DNA of 64,000 nt from NCBI GenBank assembly GCA_963678705.1, contig OY783204.1:3544701-3608700 (forward strand), in the 5' to 3' direction. A model generated the notes under the pieces. The model made no database searches. It saw only the letters and a program-made list of their open reading frames with translations, and had not been told where the DNA came from. Shown one piece after another: positions 20,503 through 31,439 of the stretch. This stretch comes from Panorpa germanica (Eukaryota > Arthropoda > Insecta > Mecoptera > Panorpidae). Made by a program: the position numbers and the translations under genes. Every line of letters begins with the position of its first letter. Positions within the stretch are counted from its first letter, which is position 1.

Positions 20503-23500
20503 ATGGCACCGAACGTTCATTCACTCACACTAGTTGAGAATACAATCAATCTAATTAATGAGTTTTCAAAAAATCTAGAAGTCCAATCAACATCCTTAAC
20601 AATAGTTGAATTAAAAATCAAAAACTTAGACAAAGCTTGGGTTAAATATAGTAGTATCGTAGAAGCATTGCTTCCAACTCTAAAAAATGAAGAAGCTTCG
20701 GCTATCGTTAGTAAGTCTATGGAAGTTGAAAGTATTTATGACGACACTCTTATTTACTTGTTGAATTATAAGCAAACATTTGAGAATGATACACATATTG
20801 TAGACGACTCAAAAAGTATAGATTCAATAAAAAATCTGAACTTAAGTCCAATGCAACTAACCGTTTTTGATGGAGAATATATTAATTGGCAAAGTTTTAT
20901 GGAATTATTTACAAATTTAATTCGTAATAATAGTAAACTATCAAGCATTGAAAAAATGCATTATTTAAAGTTAAATTTGTCAGGAGAACCACTCAAACTC
21001 ATAAAGAATTATCCTTTAACAAATGATAATTACGAAATTGTTTGGAACATCCTTTGTAAACGTTATGATAACAAGGTAGCACTTATTGAAACCTGTTTAA
21101 ACAATTTAATAAACTACAATGTTATACGTTTAGAGTCCGAAATCAATATCAAAAAACTACTAGATGAAATTAATGAATCGATTAGAGCATTAACCGAATT
21201 GGGGATATATTCTAATCATTCAGATTTTATGTTAATACATATTTTAAAGACCAAATTAGATTTTAATTCGTCAAAGGAATGGGAAAACAGAAATAATTCT
21301 GAATTACCAACCTTAAATGAATTTACGGAGTTTCTGGAGAGACGGTGGCGCAATCTAGAAAGAAGAAGGCATATTAAAGTCAAAACATATCCAAGCGTTC
21401 CTAATTCTAATAGTAAACCAGTTTCAAGCAAGCAAATTCCTAATAAGGTCGAAACAAAAACTAAAAATTTGTTCTGTAACCATTGTAAGAAAAGTGGTCA
21501 TACAGAAAAGTATTGTTTTATTAAGAAGGAAAATCTAGATACGGGTAACCCTATTGCTCAAGTTAATACTTGTAGGGAGGCCACAATTTTATCAGAACCT
21601 TCTACTTGTTGTGAAAGATCGAAACATCTTATATCTGATGGTTCTCAAGTATCTTTTACTAACAAGACACAACACAATTCAAATAATGAATTATGTTTTT
21701 TTTATGATTTTGATGAGATCAATACGGGTAATTTAAAAAATAATAATGATATTCTAAGTTTTGACAGTAAAAATAAAAATGTTAAGGCTAAGCAAACAGC
21801 TGACACTGTCCAATTCAAGATGGTCGCAGCCAAAGCTAAAACTGTATCATTTTTATTAGATACTGGTTCTCAAATCTCCTTGATTAAACAAAATATTTTA
21901 AATAACAATGTCAGAATTAATAATAAATCTAAAATTCTATTGAAGGGTATTTCTGAAGGCACGCCTTATACCTTAGGTTCACTGAAAACTTCTATAATTT
22001 TAGATAGTAATAAGTCGAAACAAACTTTACAGGTTGTGTCAGAAAATTTCCCCATTAAACACGATGGAATTATAGGGTTAGATATTTTACGGAAACTAAA
22101 TGCAGTAATTAATCTAAAAATGAACAGAGTACAATTCTCAGAATGTGGCAAAGTAATTGAGCTCCCACTTATAAATATAAACAATATCGTTTTACCAGCA
22201 CGTACGAGGAAAATAATTCCTATGTCAGGTTCTACAGTAGGAGTTTGTGTAGCCAGGGAATTGTTACCTGAAGTTTTTTTAGCTAATGCATTAATCAAGC
22301 CCGTCAAAAATATTTTCTATATTTCAATAATAAATTCTTCAATAAAAAATATAATACTTAGTAATTTCAAACCGAATATCATACCGATAGATCAATTTAG
22401 TATTTACCATTTTTCAAAATCAAGTCCTAACAACCGTAAGGAACTTTTATTAAACAATTTAAATCTTTCACATGTCAATTCAGAATTAGTAACAGAATTA
22501 ATAGAAATCTGTGACAGCTTTAATGACATATTTTTTTTACCGGGAGACAAGTTATCTTGTACGAGCGCATTAAGTCATAAGATAAAGATTAATTCTTCTA
22601 AACCCGTTAACGTTAAACCGTATCGATTGCCCCATGCGCAAAAAGAGATTGTGGAAAAGCATATTCAGGAACTGTTGGTCAACAACATAATTGAAGAAAG
22701 CGACTCACCCTATAACGCACCTTTATTAGTAGTACCAAAAAAACCAGATGCGTTAGGTAATAAACAATTCCGCGTAGTAGTCGATTTCCGTAAACTTAAC
22801 GAGCAGACAACAAGTGACGCCTATCCTTTGCCTCTTATACATGATATACTGGACCAACTTAGTGGTGCAAAATTTTTCTCTACCCTTGACTTAGCAAGCG
22901 GTTTTCACCAGGTCCCTATGCTTCCCGAAGATAAAGAGAAAACAGCATTTAGTGCGAACTTTAAACACTATCAATTTGTAAGAATGCCATTCGGACTTAA
23001 AGGAGCCCCCCCCATGTTTCAGAGACTTATGTCTCACGTTCTCACAGGTTTGCAAGGAATAGATTGCTTAATCTATCTGGACGATGTAGTCATTTTTGGA
23101 AAAAACATTTCTGAGCACAACCAAAGATTAAAAAACGTTTTTTCTAAATTACGGGAACATAATTTGAAGCTCCAACCATCCAAATGTAACTTTCTACATA
23201 AAGATTTGATTTATTTAGGTCACGTTATTAATGAAACAGGTATTCTACCAGATCCTTCTAAAGTAGAAGCAATAAAGAATTTCCCCATTCCAAACAGTCC
23301 TAAACAAATTAAAACATTTTTGGGTATGTCTGGTTATTATCGCCGACATATACCGCATTACGCAGAGATAGCCAAACCACTATATAATGCAGCAAACAGT
23401 AATGTTAAAGTATTAGAATGGTCAGACCAATGCGACGAATCATTTAAAACTTTAAAAAATAAATTAACCATATCACCTGTTTTGCAATACCCGGACTTTA

Positions 23501-25452
23501 GTAAAAATTTCGTTGTAACCACGGATGCAAGTAAATATGCTATAGGTGCAGTCCTTTCACAAGGTACTATTAAGGAAAGCCACCCAATAGCATATGCTTC
23601 AAGAACTCTAAATAAGGCACAACAAAATTACACAACTACTGAACGTGAGTTATTAGCAGTAGTATGGGCTGTGGCTCATTTTAGACCCTATCTCTATGGA
23701 AAGTTTTTTAGTATCGTAACAGACCATCAAGCCTTGACTTGGTTAATGAGTATTAAGGACCCGAGTTCTAGACTTATGCGTTGGCGGATAAAACTAGAGG
23801 AATATAATTACGAAGTAATATATAGACCAGGTAGTTCGATTCCACACGTAGATGCCCTAAGTCGCGTATACTCACTTCAGGTTGAAACAATGGATGTCAC
23901 ATACGAAAATTATTTAGAAATAATTAAAAATAAAATTATCATAAACAATAAAGTAATTGAACATGATAAAAGTTTATATGACGCACCGACGTCATTTTCA
24001 TTAGTAGATTTTGTATCAAAAGATTTTAAAAATTCAATTGGAAATTCTCCTGAATTAATCAATAAATTTAGTAGTATCAATGCATTTCTAATACAAGAAA
24101 AAGAAGTATCAGAAATTGCATATGTTGAAATTGATACTAGATTTATTATCTGTTTAATAATTAAGGAATTTCATTTTAATCTACCAAATTATAAAGAAAT
24201 ATTTTTGGCATTAGTGAATCTGAAAAACTTTTGTACTTTACACAAAATTACTAACATAGCTATGAACAGGTTCGAGTCTGAACTAAGTAAATTAGATTTT
24301 GCCCAGTTACGAACTATGATCAGACATATCTTTGATAAAACAAATATAATAGTACACATTTATAATGACAATATACTTAAAATTAGTGACCCTGAGTTAA
24401 TAAACAATGTAATTTCGGAATTTCATGTTAATCCCACAGCAGGCCACTTAGGAGTTTCTAAAACAATTAAACGATTAAAATCACACTTTAAATTTCCAAG
24501 TATGATTAGAAAAGTTAAAAATTTTATTAGACAATGTGTATCATGTCAAAAGAATAAAGTGTGCAAATTAAATAAATGCCCATTAACAATTACATCGACT
24601 TCGAAACATAGTTTCGAAAGGTTGGCTTTGGACATAGTATATCTTCCCAAGAAAGACGACAACGACAAATACAAATACTTACTAACAATACAGGATGACC
24701 TTACTAAATTTACGGAAGCTATTCCTATTATAAACCAGGAGGCAAATACTGTCGCGAAAGCATTAGTAACTAACGTTATTTGTAGGTACGGAGTTCCTAA
24801 TATGATCTTAACAGACCAAGGAACAAATTTCATGTCAAAAATTTTTAAAGATATATGCAAATTGTTAAAAATTAAACAATTAAAAACAACAGCATTTAGA
24901 CCAGCAACCAACGGTGCCTTAGAAAGAGTTCATAGAACCCTTGCCGAGTATCTAAGGAATTTTTGTAAAAAGCAGGATGATTGGAAAAATTGGATTCCCT
25001 ATGCAATGTTCGTGTATAACACAACTCCGCATACAGCGACCGGTTTTACTCCTTTCGAACTAATTTATGGACATAAGGCAAATCTGCCTTCAATTTTTTA
25101 TAAAGAACCAATTGAGGTAAATACTTATAATAATTTTATAGTAGAACTCAAACACAGGTTACAAGTAGCGAGGGAACTTGCTATAAATAACTTGGTTAAA
25201 AGCAAAGAAAAAACAAAATTATATTTTGATAAAAGGGTCAATTCTCTTTTCACACCTAAAGTAAACGAACTAGTTTTATTAAGAAATGAACAGTTACCAA
25301 CTAAAGGACAGTCAAAAAAACTTTTACCCTTATACGTAGGACCGTATAAAGTTACTAAAATTATATCCCCTGTTAATACAGAAATACTAATTGGTAAAAA
25401 ACATACGGTAGTTCATAATAATAGGTTGAAGAGATTTTGTACCAATGAATAA
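20503..25452 (+). CDS. Gypsy gag-pol polyprotein, copy 1
   Basis: 1649 codons, single frame. Gag about 1-340 with a zinc knuckle CNHCKKSGHTEKYC near 325-338. Protease LLDTGSQISLI with Asp about 453 and IIGLDIL. RT with FSTLDLASGFHQ and YLDD 858-861. RNase H TTDASKYAIGAVLSQ with Asp about 1008. Integrase HHCC finger near 1315-1347 (CVSCQ), catalytic Asp 1377, Asp 1438 (LTDQGTNF) and Glu 1474 (NGALERVH), 35 residues apart as DD35E requires. GPY/F motif YVGPYKV near 1613. The start is the first ATG after the leader. It encodes all functions for reverse transcription and integration. No frameshift separates gag from pol, as in some Gypsy groups. Every key residue I checked is present. Confidence 0.96.
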   Translation: MAPNVHSLTLVENTINLINEFSKNLEVQSTSLTIVELKIKNLDKAWVKYSSIVEALLPTLKNEEASAIVSKSMEVESIYDDTLIYLLNYKQTFENDTHIVDDSKSIDSIKNLNLSPMQLTVFDGEYINWQSFMELFTNLIRNNSKLSSIEKMHYLKLNLSGEPLKLIKNYPLTNDNYEIVWNILCKRYDNKVALIETCLNNLINYNVIRLESEINIKKLLDEINESIRALTELGIYSNHSDFMLIHILKTKLDFNSSKEWENRNNSELPTLNEFTEFLERRWRNLERRRHIKVKTYPSVPNSNSKPVSSKQIPNKVETKTKNLFCNHCKKSGHTEKYCFIKKENLDTGNPIAQVNTCREATILSEPSTCCERSKHLISDGSQVSFTNKTQHNSNNELCFFYDFDEINTGNLKNNNDILSFDSKNKNVKAKQTADTVQFKMVAAKAKTVSFLLDTGSQISLIKQNILNNNVRINNKSKILLKGISEGTPYTLGSLKTSIILDSNKSKQTLQVVSENFPIKHDGIIGLDILRKLNAVINLKMNRVQFSECGKVIELPLININNIVLPARTRKIIPMSGSTVGVCVARELLPEVFLANALIKPVKNIFYISIINSSIKNIILSNFKPNIIPIDQFSIYHFSKSSPNNRKELLLNNLNLSHVNSELVTELIEICDSFNDIFFLPGDKLSCTSALSHKIKINSSKPVNVKPYRLPHAQKEIVEKHIQELLVNNIIEESDSPYNAPLLVVPKKPDALGNKQFRVVVDFRKLNEQTTSDAYPLPLIHDILDQLSGAKFFSTLDLASGFHQVPMLPEDKEKTAFSANFKHYQFVRMPFGLKGAPPMFQRLMSHVLTGLQGIDCLIYLDDVVIFGKNISEHNQRLKNVFSKLREHNLKLQPSKCNFLHKDLIYLGHVINETGILPDPSKVEAIKNFPIPNSPKQIKTFLGMSGYYRRHIPHYAEIAKPLYNAANSNVKVLEWSDQCDESFKTLKNKLTISPVLQYPDFSKNFVVTTDASKYAIGAVLSQGTIKESHPIAYASRTLNKAQQNYTTTERELLAVVWAVAHFRPYLYGKFFSIVTDHQALTWLMSIKDPSSRLMRWRIKLEEYNYEVIYRPGSSIPHVDALSRVYSLQVETMDVTYENYLEIIKNKIIINNKVIEHDKSLYDAPTSFSLVDFVSKDFKNSIGNSPELINKFSSINAFLIQEKEVSEIAYVEIDTRFIICLIIKEFHFNLPNYKEIFLALVNLKNFCTLHKITNIAMNRFESELSKLDFAQLRTMIRHIFDKTNIIVHIYNDNILKISDPELINNVISEFHVNPTAGHLGVSKTIKRLKSHFKFPSMIRKVKNFIRQCVSCQKNKVCKLNKCPLTITSTSKHSFERLALDIVYLPKKDDNDKYKYLLTIQDDLTKFTEAIPIINQEANTVAKALVTNVICRYGVPNMILTDQGTNFMSKIFKDICKLLKIKQLKTTAFRPATNGALERVHRTLAEYLRNFCKKQDDWKNWIPYAMFVYNTTPHTATGFTPFELIYGHKANLPSIFYKEPIEVNTYNNFIVELKHRLQVARELAINNLVKSKEKTKLYFDKRVNSLFTPKVNELVLLRNEQLPTKGQSKKLLPLYVGPYKVTKIISPVNTEILIGKKHTVVHNNRLKRFCTNE

Positions 25453-25737
25453 AAACTTGACGAATGAAATGGATTTTGTCAGGGATGATTGTTTTGTGGA
25501 GCAGTGTTAACTCTATACGATGGGATCAGAATCGTTGTCGACACTTTGCTTCTCTTTTTGTTTTTTTCTAGAATTGTAACTCGTATATTTTGTTTTTATA
25601 CGTGTCCCTTTTTTTTTGAAAGGGGGTGTTGTGATATGTACGACATCTCCCCTATCACAATTTTTCCTTTTTCTTTTCCTTAGAGCAGAAACGCATATGT
25701 TTTGTTTTATATGCGTTCCTTTTCTTTGGTTGAGGAG
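25453..25737 (+). promoter_or_regulatory. Gypsy 3' untranslated region with duplicated polypurine/LTR-edge motif
   Basis: The working polypurine tract is the GAGGAG just before the 3' LTR (25731-25737). About 110 bp upstream is a look-alike: GAAAGGGGG (25618-25626) directly followed by TGTTGTGATATGTACGAC, resembling the LTR start TGTTGTAAGTACGC. Each is preceded by an inverted repeat: CGTATA...TATACG near 25582-25602, and ACGCATAT 25691-25698 with ATATGCGT 25709-25716. A further hairpin pairs TTGTGATA 25629-25636 with TATCACAA 25653-25660. Short open frames here are not credible genes. Confidence 0.6.
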
Positions 25738-26485
25738 TGTTGTAAGTACGCATATGTCGCACTTACCTTTTATTTTTAATGATATTAAATGTTAATTATG
25801 TAATAGAATTATATTATGTAAACAGTTTTTGTATTAGTATTAAGATTGTAAAGAATAATTATTTAAGTTTAGCGCTTATAAATATTGTCTCTGGTTTGTG
25901 GAGATTAATATTGATTTAATGCTGGTAATTCAGTATTGGCGTTCTGTGATGTGAAATAAATTATTATATATTAAATTGCACAAGACGCTGAAAGCCAGTC
26001 TTCTCCTGAGTCTCAAAGCAAGCATTACTATTCGCAACTTCGTACGTATTGAATAGTGAGCACATTTCAACTATTAATTAAATTATAACACTATAGAATT
26101 ACATTTTGTTTTATATCTGTCATCTTCGTTAATCTAATAAAATACTATTGTAATTAAGTAAGCAGATATAATATTACAACGAATAAATGATATATTTTAA
26201 TAAAAGTGTTTGTATTAATAGTAATAAAAAGATACTAATTGTTCAACCGTCGCATGTCGCAACGAGGTTACTTTAGACCGCTCAAGTATTCTCTAATTGC
26301 AACAATACACCGTCTGAACAAGAATCCTTATTAATCATCTTAAGAAAGATATTCGATTACTACTGTAATTGGTGTTGGAAGTCGTCAACTGAAGAATCTA
26401 CTACCAGAAGCTAGCATCCCTGCAGAATGTACTAGTAAGCTGAGTAATCTCCTCCAGAACGACAATACGACACAATTTTACAACA
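25738..26485 (+). repeat. 3' LTR of Gypsy 1
   Basis: 748 bp, same ends and, by eye, the same sequence as 18686-19433. CAAC target duplication follows at 26486-26489. Confidence 0.96.
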
Positions 26486-26894
26486 CAACCATTCTTTTTC
26501 TTAACTAAACTTGTTCTCACACTTATTTTAATTCGTTGTTGTTATAAATTTTATTTTTACTCCCGATTTCGGGTCTACGGCAGCCTTGGTCTACATAATG
26601 CCCCAGCAATATTTGAACAATTAAGATACTAATGGTGTGTTAAGATACTACATACGATAATATGCCTCATATATTTGGATGACATAGTGGTGCTTGGCAG
26701 AGATGATAGGACTGTATTTGACTTAAAAAGAGAGGAATTAGAACTCAAATGTCGGAAGTATCCGCCTACAGTCGTCGTGTGAAAGATGAATGGTCTCATT
26801 GAAACTGCTTTGAACTTCACGACGAAAGATGGCATAGCTGATAGCAACGATCTTCAATCATTAACAGAAATACTTAACTATTTTACAAAGGTTT
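26486..26894 (+). pseudogene. Old Gypsy-type RT fragment between Gypsy 1 and Copia
   Basis: Near 26575-26770 a broken frame gives YGSLGLHNAPAIFEQL, then, after damage, CLIYLDDIVVLGRDD and LKREELELKC. This is the RT stretch around the YLDD box of a different, more typical Gypsy element. The rest of that element is gone. The flanks are AT-rich. Confidence 0.7.
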
Positions 26895-27060
26895 TGTTGG
26901 ATTTAAATTTAGCGCCCTCTAGTAATTGACACTTCTACTTTTCTTCTTTTTTACTGTCTGTAATTCTGTACTCTGTGATATCACAATGCAAGTGTACTTT
27001 TGGTTAATAAAATATACCTGAATAATATAAAATAATATTTTATTTCTGCTAAATATCATT
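26895..27060 (+). repeat. 5' LTR of the Copia element
   Basis: About 164-166 bp from TGTTGGATTTAAATTTAGCG; the exact 3' edge (CA at 27058 or TT at 27060) is uncertain. The GGTTT target duplication favours the longer form. Confidence 0.9.
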
Positions 27061-27075
27061 GGTTATGGGCCCAGT
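27061..27075 (+). promoter_or_regulatory. Copia primer-binding site
   Basis: GGTTATGGGCCCAG directly after the 5' LTR. Insect copia elements are known to prime from an internal cut of initiator tRNA-Met that matches this text. Confidence 0.8.
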
Positions 27076-27198
27076 TAAGCCCAGAGATGTTTAGTGAGTG
27101 ATTTCGAAAAGTAAACAGTGAATAAAGACTTTTAGTGGTGAACATAACCTTTAAAAAAAAAACTTCTTTGTGTTTAAGAGTGTTCTCAACGAATAAAA

Positions 27199-28230
27199 AT
27201 GACATCGAACAATTCACTGGCATTTATCGAGAAGTTAACTGGCCGTGAAAACTATTCGACTTGGCAATTCGCAGTGAAAACATACCTACAACACGAAGAA
27301 CTATGGGATTGCATTGAGGTTAACCCGACGTCACCTGAAGATTCAAAACGTGATACAAAAGCAAAAACAAAGATAATTCTTCTGGTTGATCCGATCAATT
27401 ACGTTCATATCCAAGAGGAAAACACGGCCAAAGGAGTTTGGGACAAATTGACCGCAGCGTTCGACGACTCCGGACTTACACGCCGAGTTAGTCTGCTGCG
27501 TGATTTATGTAACACATCGCTCAGTGAATGTCAAAATATAGAAGAGTATGTGAGCAAAATTATGACAACAGCTCACAAGCTGCGCAACATTGGCTTTAAA
27601 GTGGACAACGAGTGGCTCGGGACGTTGCTGCTCTCCGGTCTGCCCGAATCATATCAACCAATGATTATTGCGATCGAAAGCTCTGGCACAAAAATAACTG
27701 CAGACAGTGTTAAAGCAAAACTATTGCAAGATGTTAGAAATTCAGACAACAACACAACGGCTTTTGCTGTCAACAAGAAGTTTCATAACAACTCTGTAAA
27801 CAAGAAGTTCTCCAAGGGTCCGAGATGTTATTCCTGCAATCAATATGGACATAAACGCTCTGAATGCAACAAACACAAACCCAAGAACAAGACACAGAAA
27901 CCTAGCTCTTCTTATGCCGCTGTGTTTGTTGCATCATCCCACTATGATGATGCTTGGTACATAGACTCCGGTGCTTCGGCACATATGTTTAAGACCAAGA
28001 ATATAATTGTAAAGGAAACTACCCCTATAACAAAGAACATTCGAGTTGCTGATAACAAAGTGTTATCTGTGCAAAGCTCAGGAGATGTGAGCTTAAATAT
28101 TTATGACCAAAACGGGCAAGACAATAAGATTCTGTTCACAAATGTCTTATATGTTCCTGAATTGGCAACTTATCTGATATCTGTAAGCCAAATTATTACA
28201 AATGGAGGCCAAGTGAAATTTGATACCTAA
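27199..28230 (+). pseudogene. Copia gag and protease part, ends at an in-frame TAA
   Basis: 343 codons from MTSNNSLAFIEKLTGRENY. Contains the gag (UBN2-type) region with YSTWQFAVKTYL and WDKLTAAFDD, a zinc knuckle CYSCNQYGHKRSEC near 210, and protease WYIDSGASAHM with Asp near 256. The TAA at 28228-28230 (FDT-stop-GCVIM) falls in the same frame as the downstream pol frame, so one codon separates them from being a single polyprotein. Insect copia makes Gag from a spliced RNA, not by readthrough. I therefore read the TAA as a mutation, though suppression cannot be excluded. Confidence 0.9.
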
Positions 28231-28236
28231 GGCTGT

Positions 28237-30957
28237 GTGATCATGAACAGCAAGAATCAAATAATAGCAACTGCGAGCATTGTAAATAACATGTACCGGC
28301 TGAACATGCCTAAAAGCCTTGCGCACATGTCCAGTGTTGAACATGAACAAGATGCCTTTTGCTGGCACCAGAGGATGGGACATCTTAATTTCCAAACTTT
28401 GAAAAAAATGTCTGATAACACAGAGCATTTAACTTTCTTAGGAAAAACAGAAAATCTGACATGCATAACCTGTAAAGAAGGAAAGCAGACACGGTTACCT
28501 TTTAAAAGTGATGGATTAAGAGTCACCAAACCCCTAGAACTGGTTCATTCTGACGTATGTGGGCCAATGGAAACCCAGTCTCTCGGTGGAAGCAGATATT
28601 TTTTAACCTTCCTTGATGAATATTCTAAGAAGATTTCAGTATACTTTCTTCACAACCAGTCTGAAGTGCTCAGTAAATTCAAAGAATTCAAGCAAGAAGT
28701 TGAAAATCAATTGGATGCTCGTATAAAGGTTCTTCGTACAGACAACGGACTTGAATACGATAACAAAGCCTTCTCTGATTACCTGAAAGGTGCCGGAATC
28801 ATCCATCAAACCACCACACCATACACGCCTGAACAGAATGGGACTGCGGAACGCATGAATCGGACACTGGTTGAAAAAGCGAAGTGCATGCTACTCAACG
28901 CTGGTCTGCCGAAGTTGTATTGGGCAGATGCAATACACACTGCTGCTTACATCATCAATCGTTCCCCAACCAGATCCTTGGCTTTCAAGACTCCTATGGA
29001 AATGTGGTCTGGACGCAAACCAAATGTTAATCATGTGCGTACATTTGGCTGCGAGGCAATGGTTCATCTGCCTAAAGAAAAACGCAGAAAATGGGACCCA
29101 AAGGCTCACAGAATGATTTTTATCGGATACTGCGACCATACAAAAGGATACAGATTCACATTACCAAATTCTAGAAAGGTAATAAAGAGCAGAGATGCTA
29201 CATTTCTTGAATCCTCAGTGAAGAGAGACTTTATTTCAGTAGAATTGTCTGAGACAGACACTGAAAATGACAAAATAAATACAAAAAAGGAAGATGTAAG
29301 AGAGAAAGCAAAAACGGAAGAGGACAGCTTGATTGACAATGACACAAATTCAGAAAGTTCATATGAGACAGTGAAAGGAAACAGGTCAACGTCCGACAGT
29401 GAATATTTACCTGACACCAGTATTGATTCTCCTCCTGTCAGTAATGTGACATTGAGACCAAGAAATAAAACAAAAAATAAGAATTTCAACTCACCATATA
29501 CTGAAGAACATACTCATTTGTGTTTATTCTCATCCTGTGTTCCTGTAACATATGAAGAAGCAGTACATTCAACAAATAAAAATGAATGGATAAAGTCAAT
29601 CAATGAAGAACTTGATGCTCATAAGAAAAATGAAACCTGGACATTGATAGAAAAACCTCCAAATGCCAAAGTGATCGGCAGTAAATGGGTGTTCCGAATA
29701 AAGGAAGAGTCAACGGGTCCACGGTTCAAATCGAGACTTTGTGCTAAGGGATTTGCACAAACCGCAGGTATTGACTACACAGAAACCTTCGCTCCGACTG
29801 TAAGGTATGATTCAATAAGTTTATTGCTTTCCATGGCTGTCCAAAATAAACTTAAAATCTTACAACTTGATGTAACAACTGCATTTCTATATGGTGAACT
29901 TGAAGAGACCATATTTTTGTCTCCGCCTGAAGGTCTATCCTGTGAAAACAACATGGTATGCAAGCTCAACAAGTCGCTGTATGGTTTAAAGCAAGCCCCC
30001 AGAAGCTGGAATAAGAAATTTGACTCAATATTAAAGAAATTTGGCTTCATCAACAGCAAAGCTGATCAATGTGTGTATGTTGGTCATGTCAATAATGAGA
30101 AATGTTATCTTTGCCTGTATGTGGATGATGGCCTACTATTTTCTATAATTGAATCCACTCTGAAAGAAATAACTAAAGAACTACAATCCGTACTGGAAGT
30201 AAAAATATTGAACACACCAAGTAATTTTGTGGGCATGCAAATTGAGATACTTAGCAACGGTATTTTTATACATCAGACCAAGTATGTTGATCAACTGTTA
30301 GAGAAGTTTAACATGATTGATGCTAACCCGAACACTGTTCCAGTGGACCCCCATGTCAAGCTACAAAAGGGAGATGGAGAACCAGAGAAAAACTATCCAT
30401 ACAGAGAAGCTGTGGGTTCTCTTATGCATCTGGCTACAGTTAGTCGACCAGAAATTATGTTTGCCGTGAGCCTGGTGAGTCGATTTTTAAGTTGCTATAA
30501 GAAATCACACTGGAACGCTGTCATGAAGATCTTCAAGTATCTGAAGGATACTAAAGATTATGGCCTGTACTACTCATCAACATCAGAGCCTCCAGCTGTT
30601 ACTGGTTATAGCGATGCTGATTATGCAAATGATATTGATACAAGACGCTCAGTTACTGGCTACGTCTTCATAAAGAATGCTGCTGCTGTGACATGGTCCA
30701 GCCAACGCCAACAGACGGTTGCTCTGTCAACAACAGAAGCTGAATTTATGGCAGCCTGTGCTGCAACAAAAGAGGCTATGTGGATAAAGCAAGTGTTAAG
30801 TAATATTGGTAAATATAAAGAAGACACTATGTGTTTACATTTGGACAATCAAAGTGCAATCAGTGTAATCAAGAATATAAATTTTCATAAAAGATGTAAA
30901 CATATTGATATAAAGTATCACTTCATAAAAGAAAAATATTTTCAAAAAAAATTATAG
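28237..30957 (+). pseudogene. Copia integrase, RT and RNase H
   Basis: 906 codons in the same frame as gag. Integrase finger HQRMGHLNF...CITCKEGK; DD35E with Asp 106 (HSDVCGP), Asp 169 (RTDNGLEY) and Glu 205 (NGTAERMN). An acidic linker follows. RT has QLDVTTAFLYGEL, LKQAPRSWNK and YVDD 628-631. RNase H has YSDADYA with Asp about 793, LSTTEAEFMA and DNQSA. The frame ends early at an A-run near 30948. Past it, in another frame, CSVPDQYADILTKALSKDKF runs to a TGA at 31088-31090, which is the expected end of Copia pol. So there is at least one late frameshift that trims the RNase H tail. Confidence 0.93.
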
Positions 30958-31181
30958 ATCTTAAATCTGTAAGCACTGCTCTGTTCCTGATCAATATGCA
31001 GATATATTAACTAAAGCATTGTCAAAAGATAAATTCCAATTCTTAAGATCTAAACTTGGTATGTTTAACTACAACTCTGTTCCTAAGTGATATGTCAGAA
31101 TATCTTGTAGTATAACTTGATTAATATTTTCATGTTTTCGATACTCAATTAATTATGATTTATTGTTAGAATGTCTAAATT

Positions 31182-31190
31182 TAGAGGGAG
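31182..31190 (+). promoter_or_regulatory. Copia polypurine tract
   Basis: TAGAGGGAG immediately before the 3' LTR, the usual plus-strand primer position. Confidence 0.75.
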
Positions 31191-31356
31191 TGTTGGATTT
31201 AAATTTAGCGCCCTCCAGTAATTGACACTTCTACTTTTCTTCTTTTTTACTGTCTGTAATTCTGTACTCTGTGATATCACAATGCAAGTGTACTTTTGGT
31301 TAATAAAATATACCTGATTAATATAAAATAATAGTTTATTTCTGCTAAATATAATA
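31191..31356 (+). repeat. 3' LTR of the Copia element
   Basis: Matches 26895-27060 with a few substitutions. The last bases (ATAATA) differ from the 5' LTR end. GGTTT target duplication at 31357-31361. Confidence 0.9.
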
Positions 31357-31439
31357 GGTTTCTAATATAACAATCAACCTCGAAAAATCTTGAAATCTTT
31401 TTTCAAAAATCCCTAACTATTACCATTAATAGCAATTGG

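Larger units (their letters stand above)
18686..26485 (+). mobile_element. Ty3/Gypsy LTR retrotransposon, copy 1, apparently intact
   Basis: 7800 bp with 748-bp LTRs at both ends, TGTTGTAA...TTACAACA termini, and a 4-bp target duplication CAAC at 18682-18685 and 26486-26489. The two LTRs look identical by eye, indicating recent insertion. A single 1649-codon gag-pol frame carries all core domains; no env-like frame follows. A near-identical copy lies at 35535-43419 in inverse orientation with its own target duplication, so the two are independent insertions, not one duplication. Confidence 0.97.
26895..31356 (+). mobile_element. Ty1/Copia LTR retrotransposon, nearly intact
   Basis: Short LTRs of about 165 bp (TGTTGGATTTAAA...), primer site GGTTATGGGCCCAG, gag-pol interrupted by one in-frame TAA, polypurine tract AGAGGGAG before the 3' LTR, and target duplication GGTTT at 26890-26894 and 31357-31361. 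The LTRs differ at about three to five positions. Domain order protease-integrase-RT-RNase H is diagnostic of Copia. Confidence 0.96.

Noticed and set aside
25489..25683. 64-codon frame after gag-pol as an env-like gene
   Set aside because: Too short, composition driven by T-runs, no signal peptide plus ectodomain layout, and it overlaps the polypurine/LTR-edge duplication.
28228..28230. Programmed stop-codon readthrough in Copia
   Set aside because: Possible in principle, but no readthrough context was recognised, and insect copia makes Gag by splicing; a nonsense mutation is simpler.
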